DNA from: a virus
IMG/VR virus record: IMGVR_UViG_3300025030_000080
Span: 1-64,000 of that record
Direction: 5' to 3' (one strand)
DNA length: 64,000 bases
In this document: in pieces, positions 16,332 to 24,603 of the stretch
Numbering within the stretch: position 1 is the stretch's first letter
Layout: every line of letters begins with the position of its first letter
Made by a program: the position numbers and the translations under genes
Notes under the pieces: model-generated
What the model saw: the letters and a program-made list of their open reading frames with translations, nothing else
Told to the model about the DNA's origin: nothing
Database searches by the model: none

Positions 16332-16733
16332 CTACTTTCCTTCTACCGCTTTCAACGCGGCTCTACAGATGGCGAGAGGAGCAGTATCGGCGTATCCCCA
16401 AAATTGCTCTCCGTGTCCCTTGTTATGGTCATCCAAACAACATTCCCATTCGCAATTTTCCCACATAATTGCTGGATGAAGATCTATGAGATGGTCCATG
16501 ATATCCCATGCGGCGGCTAGATTGGTGGAGTATGACTTTATAAGCCCATCGCCCGATTGGGCGTTGTGCATACCAGCGCACTTGCAAAACCATACGGTCC
16601 CAGAAAATCCATCAATGTCACCACCGGAAAGTTTCCATGAATAGTCTTTCCTCACCAATGCAGAACACCCCATGACCTTCTCAGCCACCAGCGCGTCCAT
16701 CTCCCGGCCAGCTTTCATCGTATCAATATTCAT
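16332..16733 (-). CDS. Phage ABA-sandwich domain protein, copy 1
   Basis: A 133-residue protein. AGREMDALVAEKVMG at the front, STNLAAAWDIMDHL in the middle and ADTAPLAICRAALKAVEGK at the end are the pattern of the small phage ABA-sandwich family (alpha-beta-alpha, function unknown). A second, diverged member lies at 45.4-45.7 kb. This copy is clearly richer in GC than its neighbours, which suggests more recent arrival. Confidence 0.75.
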   Translation of the reverse strand: MNIDTMKAGREMDALVAEKVMGCSALVRKDYSWKLSGGDIDGFSGTVWFCKCAGMHNAQSGDGLIKSYSTNLAAAWDIMDHLIDLHPAIMWENCEWECCLDDHNKGHGEQFWGYADTAPLAICRAALKAVEGK

Positions 16734-16745
16734 TATTTTCCTTCT

Positions 16746-17225
16746 TTATAAAAGTGAATTTACTTTAGCATCTATAAATTTAATAGCTTGTTCTACAGTA
16801 AAAATTTCTTCGGCCTCATTAATAAAAATATCTATTTGAAATTCTACTTCTGCTTTTGTTATTAAACCAATAATATCTAAAGAATCTAATTTTAAATCTT
16901 CGATAAAATGATCTTTTCTATCTATTTTATCTAATGGCATACCAGATTGATCGGATATAATTTTAAAAAGACGATCTTCAACAGAAATAGGTTCTATTTT
17001 CTTTCTTTTTTTCAAAATAGGATGGAGGTTTTCCTTAACTTTTTTATTTATGGGTAATAGTCCATCTCCTTTACATTTACTACAAACTTTTGAATTTCCC
17101 CCATATATAAGGGACATCCAAGTTTTTTCTTTATTAGGCATTTTTCCAGAACCCTTACAAACTTTACAAAAGTCATATTCCGCTACTGGCATATAAATTT
17201 GGAAATGTTCCATAGTCATAGTCAT
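16746..17225 (-). CDS. DnaJ-type zinc finger fused to acyl carrier protein domain
   Basis: A 159-residue fusion. Residues 20-55 contain two CxxCxG motifs (CKVCKGSG at 20-27, CSKCKGDG at 48-55) as in the DnaJ cysteine-rich domain. Residues 80-157 look like an acyl carrier protein: DLKLDSLDIIGLITKAEVEF with Ser115 in the DSL motif, the normal site for 4'-phosphopantetheine, then ITVEQAI-like FTVEQAIKFID. A carrier domain could tether an acyl or aminoacyl group for a transferase; a DUF2156 protein lies nearby. This domain pair is not one I recognise from known proteins. Confidence 0.8.
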   Translation of the reverse strand: MTMTMEHFQIYMPVAEYDFCKVCKGSGKMPNKEKTWMSLIYGGNSKVCSKCKGDGLLPINKKVKENLHPILKKRKKIEPISVEDRLFKIISDQSGMPLDKIDRKDHFIEDLKLDSLDIIGLITKAEVEFQIDIFINEAEEIFTVEQAIKFIDAKVNSLL

Positions 17226-17233
17226 TTATATTG

Positions 17234-17425
17234 TTATTTCCCTCTTCTTTCTACTGCATCTCGAATATTGCCTACTGCTTGTTTTTGCCCTTCTGTCGCA
17301 TGTTTTCTTTCTTCAACAGTTTCTGCTATGCCCAATAGAGTATCCTCTGCCCATTCGAAATCATCATCAGATATGCAATCATTTATTTCTTTTAACAAAT
17401 CCTCCCATTCACATTCTTTACACAT
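17234..17425 (-). CDS. Small acidic protein
   Basis: A 63-residue helical, acidic protein starting MCKECEWEDLLKEIND. No family recognised. It overlaps the upstream gene by one base (TAATG-like junction). Confidence 0.6.
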   Translation of the reverse strand: MCKECEWEDLLKEINDCISDDDFEWAEDTLLGIAETVEERKHATEGQKQAVGNIRDAVERRGK

Positions 17426-17622
17426 TACTTGTCTCCCTCGGCCTCTCTCTTTTTCCTTTCTTCATCTCCAGGGAAATCCTTCGTCCAATCTAACCCCCCT
17501 TTATTCATAAGTCCTGAGGAAGAGCCAGATTTAGAGGATTTTCCTCCTTTTGATGATTGGCTCTGTAACCGTTCGACTAATTTGCGACTTATAGAACCAG
17601 TTTTTCTACTCTTGCCCCCCAT
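17425..17622 (-). CDS. Small Ser/Lys/Gly-rich protein
   Basis: A 65-residue low-complexity basic protein (SSKGGKSSKSGSSSG) probably disordered. No family recognised. It overlaps the upstream homing endonuclease gene by 17 bases. Confidence 0.5.
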   Translation of the reverse strand: MGGKSRKTGSISRKLVERLQSQSSKGGKSSKSGSSSGLMNKGGLDWTKDFPGDEERKKREAEGDK

Positions 17623-18574
17623 TTGATACCCCCTTTTTAAATTTTCTTCTCTCCCGGCCCTCTTTTACTTTAGCCCTAGATTTTGGATCAGACCAAAGTT
17701 GTTTCATAGTTTTAGATAATTTTGATTTTGATTCTTCACTATTTTGTTTTCCAGTATTAGACTCTATGTTTTTTCTTCTATATTCTGGATTATTCCATTT
17801 TTCTTTTATAGATTGAGATAAGGACTTTAACATATTTGATCTCATTTCTGGATCAGCCCATTGATTTGTAGCAGATTCTGATGCTTTTCTACTAAATTCA
17901 GGATCAGATGCTATAGTATTTGCTCTATTTAAAACTCTTTTTGATCGAATATCAGGGTCTTCCCATTCTTTTTTCCTCAGAATAGATCCAATTTGACGAG
18001 ATTCTGGTGATCTCATAATTTCTAATATTTTGTCCTTAAATTTAGGGTTTTCCCACCTATCTTTAGTACTTTTAGACATTATAGCTTTTACTTCTGGGTT
18101 ATCAAGTCCCTTTTTAATAGCATCTTTCATTCTATTTTTATATTCTGGATCTTCCCATAAATTTTTAACTGATTCAGATATTTGAGATATAATTTCAGGA
18201 TTATCTTTGTATCTATTTTTAGTTAATTCAGATAGCTTTACTTTAGATTCCTCCGACCATTTTATCCCCCTATTGGATTCTGCTATTTCCCGAATATTAT
18301 ACCCATTTTCTTGTTTATATGATTCATAGTAATCTAACCAAATTTGTTCTCTAGGAACTAATTGAGTTAAATCATAAACTAATTCTATTACCATAAATAC
18401 AAAAGATTCTTCCCCATATTTACAATAGGCAGATTGAATGTGTTGAGTATGTTCTCCTCTACGAAGTAACCATAAATGCCCCCTTTCCCATCTAATATAT
18501 ACATCTTCAGAAGATCCTATATACTTCTTCCCATTTATTCTATTAAGTATCATGTATACACCGGAAATTTTCAT
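17606..18574 (-). CDS. GIY-YIG homing endonuclease with NUMOD3 repeats
   Basis: A 322-residue free-standing homing enzyme. GIY-YIG core: SGVYMILN at 4-11 and KKYIGSSEDVY at 17-26, with Arg28 and the PREQIWLDYYES segment carrying the metal-binding Glu. The rest is a long row of NUMOD3-like DNA-binding repeats of the form (S/T)K.rWeNPefk.k, at least seven of them. The start overlaps the TGA of the previous gene (ATGA) and follows GAGAAG. It most likely targets a site in or near the neighbouring unknown gene. Confidence 0.9.
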   Translation of the reverse strand: MKISGVYMILNRINGKKYIGSSEDVYIRWERGHLWLLRRGEHTQHIQSAYCKYGEESFVFMVIELVYDLTQLVPREQIWLDYYESYKQENGYNIREIAESNRGIKWSEESKVKLSELTKNRYKDNPEIISQISESVKNLWEDPEYKNRMKDAIKKGLDNPEVKAIMSKSTKDRWENPKFKDKILEIMRSPESRQIGSILRKKEWEDPDIRSKRVLNRANTIASDPEFSRKASESATNQWADPEMRSNMLKSLSQSIKEKWNNPEYRRKNIESNTGKQNSEESKSKLSKTMKQLWSDPKSRAKVKEGRERRKFKKGVSNGGQE

Positions 18575-19344
18575 TTTATTCTTCTCTTTAAAATAGGGGG
18601 GATTATTTTTTCTTTCTGTAAATCCAAAATCCCCCCGCAGTCGTCGAAAATACACCCCGCCACAACTGCTTGCATATTATTATGCAGTCCATCTATCATA
18701 AAATATTTACATCCTTCTGGAAAATAGATATTAATTTTATCATTGAAATTAAATAATGCTAAGAAATCTCCTGTTCTTATTCCAAGAGGAGAAATAGAAT
18801 CTGGAAGAACATCTTCTGGTTCTGTTAAGCCGAGGCCCTCCATTTCTATTTTTCTTTCGAGCAGTATCAGAGATCCGGCGTAGATATCTCGTTGAAGTAT
18901 TTTTATTTCTCCCCCTCTAGTTACAAATTCAATATGCGATAAATTCTCGTCCAAAAGGTCTAACGAGGATTTATGAAAAGGGATCTTCCACTTCATTTTT
19001 TCTGTATCATAAAATTTATAAAATAACTCTTCTACTTCTTGAAAAGTTTGAGTAGGTATTCTACATTTTTTCTTACGGAGAAATTCTTCTCCTTTTTGAA
19101 GGAAAGTTATGCTATTTCCGTCTGCAGTAAAATTTGGGGAATCATAATCGCTTAGAAAAAAACGAATTGGTTCTGGAAATTCATTCTTAGTTGCCTCGAA
19201 CCGAAGTATCATGGTTTTATCGCTGTTGAGAATATAAATAACATTTTCCCAACAGAATGCAGAGTTTTTTTGATTCCCTGATTGTTCCAAAGCAACTCCA
19301 TATGAAAATATTCTTTCTACTTCTAATTCTCTCAAAATTGTCAC
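18571..19344 (-). CDS. Unknown beta-rich protein between homing genes
   Basis: A 257-residue protein starting with GTG behind AAGGAGAATAAG. It is rich in predicted strands (SHIEFVTRGGEIKILQRDIYAGSL; GIRTGDFLALFNFNDKINIYF) and ends CKYFMIDGLHNNMQAVVAGCIFDD. The strand-rich repeats faintly recall a sliding clamp or processivity factor but I see no firm motif. GIY-YIG genes lie on both sides (one broken), which is typical for a conserved phage gene targeted by homing. Confidence 0.65.
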   Translation of the reverse strand: MTILRELEVERIFSYGVALEQSGNQKNSAFCWENVIYILNSDKTMILRFEATKNEFPEPIRFFLSDYDSPNFTADGNSITFLQKGEEFLRKKKCRIPTQTFQEVEELFYKFYDTEKMKWKIPFHKSSLDLLDENLSHIEFVTRGGEIKILQRDIYAGSLILLERKIEMEGLGLTEPEDVLPDSISPLGIRTGDFLALFNFNDKINIYFPEGCKYFMIDGLHNNMQAVVAGCIFDDCGGILDLQKEKIIPPILKRRIK

Positions 19345-19688
19345 CTTATTCTCCTTATCATTATGGGTTTTTCTTTTTTCTCAGCGTTTAATTTTCTATT
19401 TTTATGCCCCTCTATCATTTTAGCCCTAAATTTTGGATTTTCCCATTGATTTTTAGTTCTTTCTGATGCTTTTCTTTTATATTCAGGGTCATTTAATTTT
19501 TTTCTGATTGAATCTATCATTCTATTTCTTATCTCTGGATTATTCCACCTATTTTTAATAATCTCTGACATTCTTATTTTTCCTTCGGGGGATACTTTTC
19601 TTCCTGTTTGCCCCATTATCATATTGGAACGGGCTATGGGATCTTTCCCCGTTTTAATATTAATAATTTTGTAAATAGATGAAATCAT
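19341..19688 (-). pseudogene. Deleted GIY-YIG/NUMOD3 homing endonuclease remnant
   Basis: A 115-residue frame that starts like a GIY-YIG domain (SIYKIINIKTGK) but jumps directly to NUMOD3 repeats (SEIIKNRWNNPEIRNRM, SERTKNQWENPKFRAKM). About 100-200 residues holding the YIG motif and catalytic residues are missing, so it cannot be an active nuclease. It still has an open frame and overlaps the next gene by 4 bases. It may persist as a DNA-binding fragment or be decaying. Confidence 0.75.
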
Positions 19689-19728
19689 TATAAATACTTT
19701 TCTTCTAATTCATTTCTGAGTCCCAAAT

Positions 19729-19962
19729 TTACTCCCCTTTCCGCAATAAAGATGGCAATGAAATAATATCTTCCGTGGTTACTTTATTTGTCCATTCAAA
19801 AAATAATTCTTTTCCTTTGGTAAATACCGTTATCCAAATAGTAAAGAATAATATACCAATTTGAACAATACATTGCAAGAAAGATATAATAGTTAATATT
19901 ACAGATTTAAATAACTTTCCACTCCTTTCATATAAATCTTTTCCTTCATCTTTAACCTTCAT
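19729..19962 (-). CDS. Small membrane protein
   Basis: A 77-residue protein with a hydrophobic stretch of about 28 residues in the middle (SVILTIISFLQCIVQIGILF) and charged ends, so one long or two short membrane helices. No family recognised. It overlaps the upstream gene by 4 bases. Confidence 0.6.
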   Translation of the reverse strand: MKVKDEGKDLYERSGKLFKSVILTIISFLQCIVQIGILFFTIWITVFTKGKELFFEWTNKVTTEDIISLPSLLRKGE

Positions 19963-20627
19963 TTTATTTCCTCCATTAAATTGAAAATTCCGTTTGAATC
20001 TGACTGAAAATGCCCTCGCATAAAATGATTATCTTTTCGGAAAAATTCTAATCCCCGTCTCTTTACGGAGTTGGAGAAGGTATAAAAACATTCATCTGAT
20101 TTTTTATGTTTATTTAATAGACCGATGAAACAAAATTTATTTATGCTATGATTCGCCGTCGTTCTATCGAATTTAAATTCAATTTCTGAATGATCCCTTC
20201 CAACTTCTCCACGTATAAATTCTACAATATCCGGTACTTTTATTTTGATTAATTTATTTTCAGAATATACTTTTGTAAAGTACTGCCACATGCACCAACT
20301 AAGACGGTCATCAGGGTTTATTCCGTGGTTTTCTACGTATTCCAAATCAACTAATCCTTCTCCTTCCATTATAGTTTTCTTATATGATTCTATACAATTT
20401 TTAGAATATGCGGTAGAGTCAGGGTATTTTGGTTTTCTTACTCTTTTCTTTTTTTCAACTACCATATCAAACTCTGTATGAACTAATTTGATAGTTGCTT
20501 CTACTATTCCCTTTTTGGCATAAGCTGTTATTACAAAAGATTGGACATTATCAATACTTTCTCCAGTTTCTGCATTTATTACTTTAGTCCCTGGTATGGT
20601 ACCATCACTAATAATTTTCAGTTTCAT
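19959..20627 (-). CDS. Unknown protein with DNH-RG-SD motif
   Basis: A 222-residue protein: strand-rich front, a central KKKRVRKPKYP basic linker, then a mostly helical C-terminal half with KDNHFMRGHFQSD near residue 200. A similar motif (DEDNHYIRGELSSD) occurs in the 229-residue protein at 40.6-41.3 kb, suggesting the two share a domain. Function unknown. Confidence 0.65.
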   Translation of the reverse strand: MKLKIISDGTIPGTKVINAETGESIDNVQSFVITAYAKKGIVEATIKLVHTEFDMVVEKKKRVRKPKYPDSTAYSKNCIESYKKTIMEGEGLVDLEYVENHGINPDDRLSWCMWQYFTKVYSENKLIKIKVPDIVEFIRGEVGRDHSEIEFKFDRTTANHSINKFCFIGLLNKHKKSDECFYTFSNSVKRRGLEFFRKDNHFMRGHFQSDSNGIFNLMEEIK

Positions 20628-20791
20628 TTGGTACCCTTCTTTTTCTTGATAATAACAATAGTAGATGGTTTATAATCATCTACCAAAGATTGTAAAGTTT
20701 CTTGAGGACAATTTCCACTATACTTACATTTACAAGTAGATGACCTTAAATAATTCTTGGCTGCGGTAACTAATTTCTCCGTGTAGTCCAT
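20624..20791 (-). CDS. Short Cys protein (55 residues)
   Basis: A short frame starting MDYTEKLVTAAKNYL, with CKCKYSGNCPQET (possible metal site) and a basic end (IIKKKKGTK). It has an ATGA overlap with the gene downstream and a GGAGGAATAA SD upstream, which supports it being a real gene. Confidence 0.6.
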   Translation of the reverse strand: MDYTEKLVTAAKNYLRSSTCKCKYSGNCPQETLQSLVDDYKPSTIVIIKKKKGTK

Positions 20792-21202
20792 TTATTCCTC
20801 CTCCGTAAATACTTTATTCCAAGGAATTATTTTAGTTCTTTCCAAATTACGAACTTCAAATTGTTCCGGAAATCGGATAGCAAATTCTAACTCCTCTGAT
20901 TCTTTGACGAGTACAAATAAAATCATATCTGCTTCCGTTCCTCTATCGAAATGAAAACGTCCACGTCTTCTTGGGCCACTACTACCTTTTCCATTTTTTC
21001 CCTTAGACTTTATCCATTCTTCGCAAGATTTAATTTCAATTTTTGCATCTCCCACCGTAACATCATATCCTGCCTTATAATCCGGTTTAATCGGAGGATC
21101 TTTGAAAGTTTCCTCCAAAAATCGGAGAACTTGGGGTGAACCCTCCGTCCAGTGCCTAGAAAAGAATTTTTCATTTTTTCTCCCTTTATTGAAAAACTTC
21201 AA
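20792..21202 (-). CDS. PD-(D/E)XK nuclease-like protein
   Basis: A 136-residue protein. GYDVTVGDAKIEIKSCEEW fits the PD-(D/E)XK nuclease pattern: Asp in strand 2, then E-x-K in strand 3. Basic RRRGRFHFDRG follows. It could be a phage nuclease or Holliday-type resolvase. The only in-frame start is TTG without a good SD. An ATG with GGGAG upstream lies one base out of frame in an A-run, so a base-count error or a recent indel near 21170 is possible. Confidence 0.6.
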   Translation of the reverse strand: MKFFNKGRKNEKFFSRHWTEGSPQVLRFLEETFKDPPIKPDYKAGYDVTVGDAKIEIKSCEEWIKSKGKNGKGSSGPRRRGRFHFDRGTEADMILFVLVKESEELEFAIRFPEQFEVRNLERTKIIPWNKVFTEEE

Positions 21203-21211
21203 AATTGTTAT

Positions 21212-21916
21212 TTACAATGCTTCAAAATTTAAGTTTCTTTTATTTCTAGCTTTTGCTTTTCCTTCAACGGATTTGGCAATATGTTCCGGACTAAGATGTC
21301 TTCCAATAAGGGAAGCAGATAAATTGGCTAAATATTTTGGGTTATTGCTTCTCCTTATAAACCCTTCCGCCATTTTAGCTCTAAATTTTGGATCTGCCCA
21401 TTGTTTTTTAGCAACAACTGACTGATTTTTTCTAAAATTAGGATCTTTTCCCCTTTCTTGATTCATTTCTAATATTTTTATTTTATGTTCAGGACTTTTC
21501 TTTCTGCCTTTCAAAAGAGAAATTACTTTATTTCTATATTCTGGATCTAACCAATGATCTTTACTAGTTTGAGAAATTATTTTCTTAACTTCTTCTGAAT
21601 GTTTATTTCCTAAACAAGAATTAGCATATCTACAAACATTATACCCATATCTATCGTCATATGATTGGTAGTAATCTAACCAAGTTTGCTCTCTGAAAGA
21701 TAATTGAGACAAATCTTTTACTATTTCCATTATTATAAATTCAAAATTTTCTTCTCTATATTTATGATAAGCCCTTTGAAAATAAAGAGAATGGTGAGTT
21801 CCTTTACGAAGTTCGCATAAATGATTAGTCCACCTACTATATAAATTTACAGCAGATCCGACATATCTTTTTTCATTAATTTTATTAACTATCATATAAA
21901 TACCTGATACTTTCAT
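21212..21916 (-). CDS. GIY-YIG homing endonuclease with NUMOD3 repeats, second copy
   Basis: A 234-residue homing enzyme: SGIYMIVN at 4-11, KRYVGSAVNLYSRW with Tyr18/Gly20 and the catalytic Arg, FREQTWLDYY with Glu, then NUMOD3 repeats (SQTSKDHWLDPEYRNK, VVAKKQWADPKFRAK). It is related to the copy at 17.6-18.6 kb but shorter. It lies right after the C-terminal piece of a radical SAM gene that also carries an intein. Confidence 0.9.
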   Translation of the reverse strand: MKVSGIYMIVNKINEKRYVGSAVNLYSRWTNHLCELRKGTHHSLYFQRAYHKYREENFEFIIMEIVKDLSQLSFREQTWLDYYQSYDDRYGYNVCRYANSCLGNKHSEEVKKIISQTSKDHWLDPEYRNKVISLLKGRKKSPEHKIKILEMNQERGKDPNFRKNQSVVAKKQWADPKFRAKMAEGFIRRSNNPKYLANLSASLIGRHLSPEHIAKSVEGKAKARNKRNLNFEAL

Positions 21917-22570
21917 TCACCGTACCAAATTTTCCAACATTTCTAGACGGAAATCGGAACTTTCAATATATCTCCAAATTATGTTTTCCTCTCGATCTCT
22001 TCCATATGGTTCCATTCCTTGGGCCCAATCCGGAAAATAAGCCGGATTGCTCATTCTTAAATTCCACGAGTTCTTAACTTCTTTCATCAAAGTTTCTGAT
22101 AACCACCCTCCACGTTCCTCTACGAAAGTGTTATATTCTCCCCACGTTACGGGTCGGGGGGCGTTGTTTCGAACAAACCTAGCTGCAATCATATTGTTTC
22201 CGTAGGAGAATCCTCCACCTAAAGGAAGATAGATGTCAGATATAGAACAGCAAATATCGTCGTCATTGATAGGAGAGTTGCCAAAATCAAAAGTGGATGA
22301 AGAGAATCCCTGATTTTTCATTAATTTCATAAATTCCCCTAAGACTAGGGAACCTAGCCACTGACTATCTGACATTATAAGAAACATTCGATGGAAATCT
22401 ATCCCTAACATTTCCATTTGGCGCTTTACTCCGGGGGCGGAAGCGGAATAACTATATGTATCGAAAGTAATGTGCTTGATTCCAATTTCCTTTACTCTAC
22501 TGATCCATTCTTCCACTGCATCTTTTTCATCGTTTACGAAAATCATTAAGGGTTCGATCCTAGCCACCAC
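21917..22570 (-). pseudogene. C-terminal part of a frameshifted radical SAM protein
   Basis: This 217-residue frame starts exactly where the upstream radical SAM frame goes wrong: AGVRVV in that frame and ARIEPLMIF in this one form AGVRVVARIEPL, the expected continuation, if one copy of an 11-bp tandem repeat is removed. It holds the C-terminal barrel and tail (ITFDTYSYSASAPGVKR). With the repeat present, two separate polypeptides result, or no functional enzyme. The ATG at its start lies inside the repeat boundary and has no convincing SD. Confidence 0.75.
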
Positions 22571-23775
22571 CCTAACACCACCCTAACCCCTGCATCTACA
22601 AGAGCTTTTGCAGCAAGTAAGCGTTGGGAGAAGGAAGGTGCCCCAGGCTCTAACTTTTTATTTAAAGCATCATCAGAAGATATCATAGTCATATGGACAG
22701 CAGAACCGGCCTTATTATCTGCCAAAGCTCTAACGTAGTCTTCTCTACCGATTAACGCTGATTTTGTGTTCACCATAATAGGATAAACTTGATCTGATAA
22801 ATAACGCATGAAATTCAAACTAATTCCTTTTTGCGCTTCGATAGGAAGAAAATCTTCAAATCGAATTCCTAGACGGATGGGAATTTGAAGACTTATTGCT
22901 TTTGGTAATTCTGGTCCATCAATCTTTTGGCCTCGAAATTTCATTAATTTATCCATCTCCGTTCGGAAGTATTCCGGTCGGCAATGGCGTATTCCAATTT
23001 CTTTGGGATTATCAAAAAATGATGTATATAATGATGATCGGAATGAATCTGCAAAACAATTGTGAACTAAAATCCCCTCCGCGAAATAATTATTATTGGG
23101 CACGCATTCAAAATTATAAACTATTTTTTTATTGCTAGTTTTTGCTCTATATATAGATTCAATTCTTCTCCATGCCCATTTATTAGAATTATTGGGGGGA
23201 TAAAAAACAATCATATCATGAATACTTAATTGTCCAGCATCTATCCATCCTCTACTAGTAAATACAGGATGTTCTAAAGTAAGTTTTAAAATTTTTTCTT
23301 TTATTTTGATAACTATCAAATCTTCTGCGGTTCGACTCATTATTTTTGTAACTACTGACTTTTCTGATTCTAAGTGAGTTCTGTAAGTTTTTAATGAAAC
23401 TACCAAATCTCCTTCTTTGATATCCTTAATATTCTTTTTCTTTCCGCCCCACATTTGTATTTTAGTTAATGGCGGCAGACAATATTTGCACTGGTAACTG
23501 CAAGATAGGGCATCGTAAGTATCTGAATTTAAAGGAAGTGGACAATGAGCGGCTCTTAATGAAACTTCAATAAATGAAGTAATTTCCTCTTTATTTAGCA
23601 TTCGCTGTTTAACTTCAAATTTTTCGCTATCGAATGAAAATTCGGAATAATTTACTTTACGGCCTTTCTCACGAACTAATCCTTTATGCTTCTCCATTGA
23701 TTCGAGTTGAGATCTACGAGGGATAATGGTTTTGACTATTTCGCGCAACTCCCAGTAATCTTTAAATATAGTCAT
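22546..23775 (-). CDS. Radical SAM protein (SPL-like), N-terminal part, with mini-intein
   Basis: A 409-residue frame. The AdoMet/4Fe-4S motif CSYQCKYC starts at residue 92 but an intein (99-239) separates CSYQCKY from the third cysteine (Cys240). After splicing the barrel continues FADSFRSSLYTSFF, then KAISLQIPIRLGIRFEDFLP and VNTKSALIGREDYV, resembling spore photoproduct lyase-like radical SAM enzymes. It ends out of frame at an 11-bp duplication; the rest of the barrel is in the adjacent frame (21917-22570). A related intact enzyme is at 25.5-26.7 kb. The reaction is unknown. Confidence 0.85.
   Translation of the reverse strand: MTIFKDYWELREIVKTIIPRRSQLESMEKHKGLVREKGRKVNYSEFSFDSEKFEVKQRMLNKEEITSFIEVSLRAAHCPLPLNSDTYDALSCSYQCKYCLPPLTKIQMWGGKKKNIKDIKEGDLVVSLKTYRTHLESEKSVVTKIMSRTAEDLIVIKIKEKILKLTLEHPVFTSRGWIDAGQLSIHDMIVFYPPNNSNKWAWRRIESIYRAKTSNKKIVYNFECVPNNNYFAEGILVHNCFADSFRSSLYTSFFDNPKEIGIRHCRPEYFRTEMDKLMKFRGQKIDGPELPKAISLQIPIRLGIRFEDFLPIEAQKGISLNFMRYLSDQVYPIMVNTKSALIGREDYVRALADNKAGSAVHMTMISSDDALNKKLEPGAPSFSQRLLAAKALVDAGVRVVLGWWLGSNP
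22565..22586. repeat. 11-bp tandem duplication that frameshifts the radical SAM gene
   Basis: The plus-strand unit CACCACCCTAA occurs twice in direct succession. Eleven is not a multiple of three. Deleting one copy joins the two halves of the radical SAM protein in a single frame reading AGVRVVARIEPL. Confidence 0.9.
23059..23481 (-). other. Mini-intein in radical SAM protein (residues 99-239)
   Basis: A 141-residue intein without endonuclease. It starts CLPPLTKIQMWGG, has LTLEHPVFTSRGW (block B, with T..H) and ends YNFECVPNNNYFAEGILVHN followed by Cys240. It interrupts CxxxCxxC between residues 7 and 8, so the +1 residue of the extein is the third cluster cysteine itself. No frameshift or stop lies inside it. 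Confidence 0.9.
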
Positions 23776-23982
23776 TTAATGATTTATCTCCATTTCTTCT
23801 TCTCTTTCGTCAAATTCTACCACTTCGTCAATTGCCCATAGTAAAGAAGTATAATCAGGCAGTAAATATTTCATTTCTGATACGAATACTAAGGCTTGAG
23901 CTAATTCTTCCCATTGATCTTCCGTTGCTGCTCCTGATTTAAATAATTCAATAGTTCTGTCCATATATTCCCGTTTGGTCAA
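23776..23982 (-). CDS. Small acidic protein upstream of radical SAM gene
   Basis: A 68-residue helical protein (MTKREYMDRTIELFKSG; DYTSLLWAIDEVVEFDEREEE). Stop and next start touch directly. No family recognised; the context suggests cotranslation with the radical SAM gene. Confidence 0.6.
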   Translation of the reverse strand: MTKREYMDRTIELFKSGAATEDQWEELAQALVFVSEMKYLLPDYTSLLWAIDEVVEFDEREEEMEINH

Positions 23983-24233
23983 TTATCTTTCCTCCCTTGT
24001 CCAGTGGGAGGATTAATTGGCCTTGGAGTTATGGGAGGAGAGTTCCATCCTCCTTTACACATATTAGTAGGTGGATGGGTAGGAGCAATACCATTTGGTT
24101 TTTTAGTAGGAAGTTTTGGTTGGTAGCTATATCCACTACGTTTTGGCTCTCTCTCAGAATAACCCCAAATATAACATATTAATCCCCAAACTATAAATAA
24201 TATTAAAGATTCCCATCGTTCAAATCCCGTCAC
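23979..24233 (-). CDS. Membrane-anchored Pro-rich protein
   Basis: An 84-residue protein starting with GTG after GGGAGG. Residues 8-25 are a membrane helix (SLILFIVWGLICYIWGY) and the rest is Pro/Gly-rich and disordered (THPPTNMCKGGW; PPITPRPINPPTG). A 72-base gap with a promoter-like word precedes it. No family recognised. Confidence 0.6.
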   Translation of the reverse strand: MTGFERWESLILFIVWGLICYIWGYSEREPKRSGYSYQPKLPTKKPNGIAPTHPPTNMCKGGWNSPPITPRPINPPTGQGRKDN

Positions 24234-24251
24234 GTTTTTCCTCCCTACTAG

Positions 24252-24262
24252 TTCTACAGAAA
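24252..24262 (-). promoter_or_regulatory. Promoter-like motif
   Basis: Minus-strand TTCTGTAGAAC sits 19-29 bases before a GTG start. TTGAAA lies 15 bases upstream of TAGAAC, a possible -35/-10 pair, and the same 15-base spacing occurs at 48.4 kb. Confidence 0.3.
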
Positions 24263-24305
24263 ACGGAATAGTTTCAATTTATTTTATATCATTTTATTTG
24301 TAATT

Positions 24306-24602
24306 TTAATTCAATGTAGGTATTATGACCTTTCGTCTAACTCTCTTTCCGTCCCAAGATTCTGGTAAAAAACAAGCTCCCATATCCTCTTTTGTTTTGA
24401 TATTCATTACAATCATAATTAATTTTTTAACTACTAAAAGGGGTCCTTTGTCATCTAATGTATATATTACTGTATATTTGGGTCCTAATGGAAGTCTTTT
24501 TACAAATTCCTTTACTTCCCATTTATCAATATATAATTTTGGATTATCAACTTCTAGAATATCATCATTTGCTAAAATAGTTTTAGTTATCGAAAGTTCC
24601 AT
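24306..24602 (-). CDS. Unknown 98-residue protein
   Basis: A strand-rich protein (LYIDKWEVKEFVKRLPLGPKY; DKGPLLVVKKLIMIV) with no recognised family. SD GGGAGATGAA precedes ATG. It is the last gene before a 72-base gap. Confidence 0.6.
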   Translation of the reverse strand: MELSITKTILANDDILEVDNPKLYIDKWEVKEFVKRLPLGPKYTVIYTLDDKGPLLVVKKLIMIVMNIKTKEDMGACFLPESWDGKRVRRKVIIPTLN

Positions 24603-24603
24603 T

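Noticed and set aside
17606-19688. CRISPR-like repeats from the NUMOD3 regions
   Set aside because: The repeats are degenerate protein-coding units without constant spacers.
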